Source: Verrucomicrobia bacterium UBA3750 (GTDB lineage Bacteria > Verrucomicrobiota > Kiritimatiellia > RFP12 > UBA1067). Taken from it: 6,616 nucleotides of DNA. The stretch covers positions 1-6,616 of the forward strand of contig DFGM01000031.1 of NCBI GenBank assembly GCA_002371755.1, read 5' to 3'. This document shows, one piece after another, positions 6,428-6,616 of this stretch (positions are counted from its first letter, which is position 1; each line of letters starts with the position of its first letter). The position numbers and the translations under genes are program-made. Below the pieces are notes generated by a model, which saw nothing but the letters and a program-made list of their open reading frames with translations, did no database searches and was not told the origin of the DNA.

Positions 6428-6616
6428 ATGGAATGGATCAAAGTCAAGGCGAGCATGACACTTGCGGTTCTCGCTGCTTTATCGGTGCTGGGCGCATCTG
6501 GGGACGCGGCCGGACGAGAAGGATTTTCGCCTGTCCCCGCCGAAGCGCTGAAGACGCTTCGGGATTTGGCGCCTGGCCGTCCCGTGCCGCGGCCGTCGCT
6601 TCTGCCGGAGGGCAAG
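6428..6616 (+). CDS. Start of a secreted protein of unknown function (3' partial)
   Basis: ATG 6428 opens a frame of 63 codons that runs off the window without a stop. The first 30 or so residues are a signal peptide: MEWIKVKAS with two lysines, hydrophobic MTLAVLAALSVLGA, then SGDAAG with possible cleavage near GDA or DAA. The short mature part (EGFSPVPAEALKTLRDL, then a Pro/Arg-rich stretch) does not identify a family to me. An in-frame ATG at 6404 would add eight residues (MQIRRRNT) and overlap the previous gene by 10 bases, but its upstream GGGAAG motif is weaker than the AAGGAG before 6428. Position in the operon suggests another secreted protein of the same glycan-degradation set; that is inference only. 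Confidence 0.75.
   Translation, partial: MEWIKVKASMTLAVLAALSVLGASGDAAGREGFSPVPAEALKTLRDLAPGRPVPRPSLLPEGK

Overview
The window is almost entirely coding on the + strand and is GC-rich. It reads as part of one carbohydrate-degradation operon. The combination of GH97, GH127, GH29-type and beta-helix GH141-like enzymes, with clear AAGGAG ribosome binding sites, suggests a polysaccharide-degrading bacterium. My guess is a PVC-group gut organism (Kiritimatiellota, Lentisphaerota or Verrucomicrobiota). That placement is an inference from protein style; no phylogenetic marker is present.

Region 1 (1-4230) is a single uninterrupted reading frame already open at the first base. It encodes at least 1409 residues and reads as four gene products joined in frame: (a) the catalytic and C-terminal parts of a retaining-type GH97 alpha-galactosidase-like enzyme (1 to about 1215); (b) an essentially complete GH127 (DUF1680) beta-L-arabinofuranosidase-like enzyme (about 1230 to 3135); (c) a short remnant of the N-terminus of a GH29 alpha-L-fucosidase, with what looks like the end of its signal peptide (about 3136 to 3315); (d) a complete glycerophosphodiester phosphodiesterase (GDPD) domain (about 3364 to 4227). 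The key catalytic residues of the GH97, GH127 and GDPD parts are all present. The GH29 piece cannot be catalytic. No stop codon, ribosome binding site or full signal peptide separates the parts. Either this is a true multi-enzyme polypeptide, or an operon of separate genes (GH97, GH127, GH29, GDPD) that has been fused by internal deletions or by faulty assembly.

Region 2 (4245-6413) is a secreted right-handed beta-helix protein of the GH141-like type. It starts 14 bases after the fusion's stop codon behind a strong ribosome binding site. Region 3 (6428-6616) is the beginning of a third gene of unknown function with a signal peptide. Its ribosome binding site overlaps the stop codon of region 2. 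The tight spacing implies one transcript; no promoter or terminator is visible.

Together the genes suggest outer-membrane or periplasmic removal of alpha-galactose, L-arabinofuranose (or a related sugar) and L-fucose (or xylan linkages) from a complex plant or algal glycan, with a phosphodiesterase attached. The exact substrate cannot be read from the sequence. No RNA genes, CRISPR arrays, insertion sequences or long non-coding stretches were seen.
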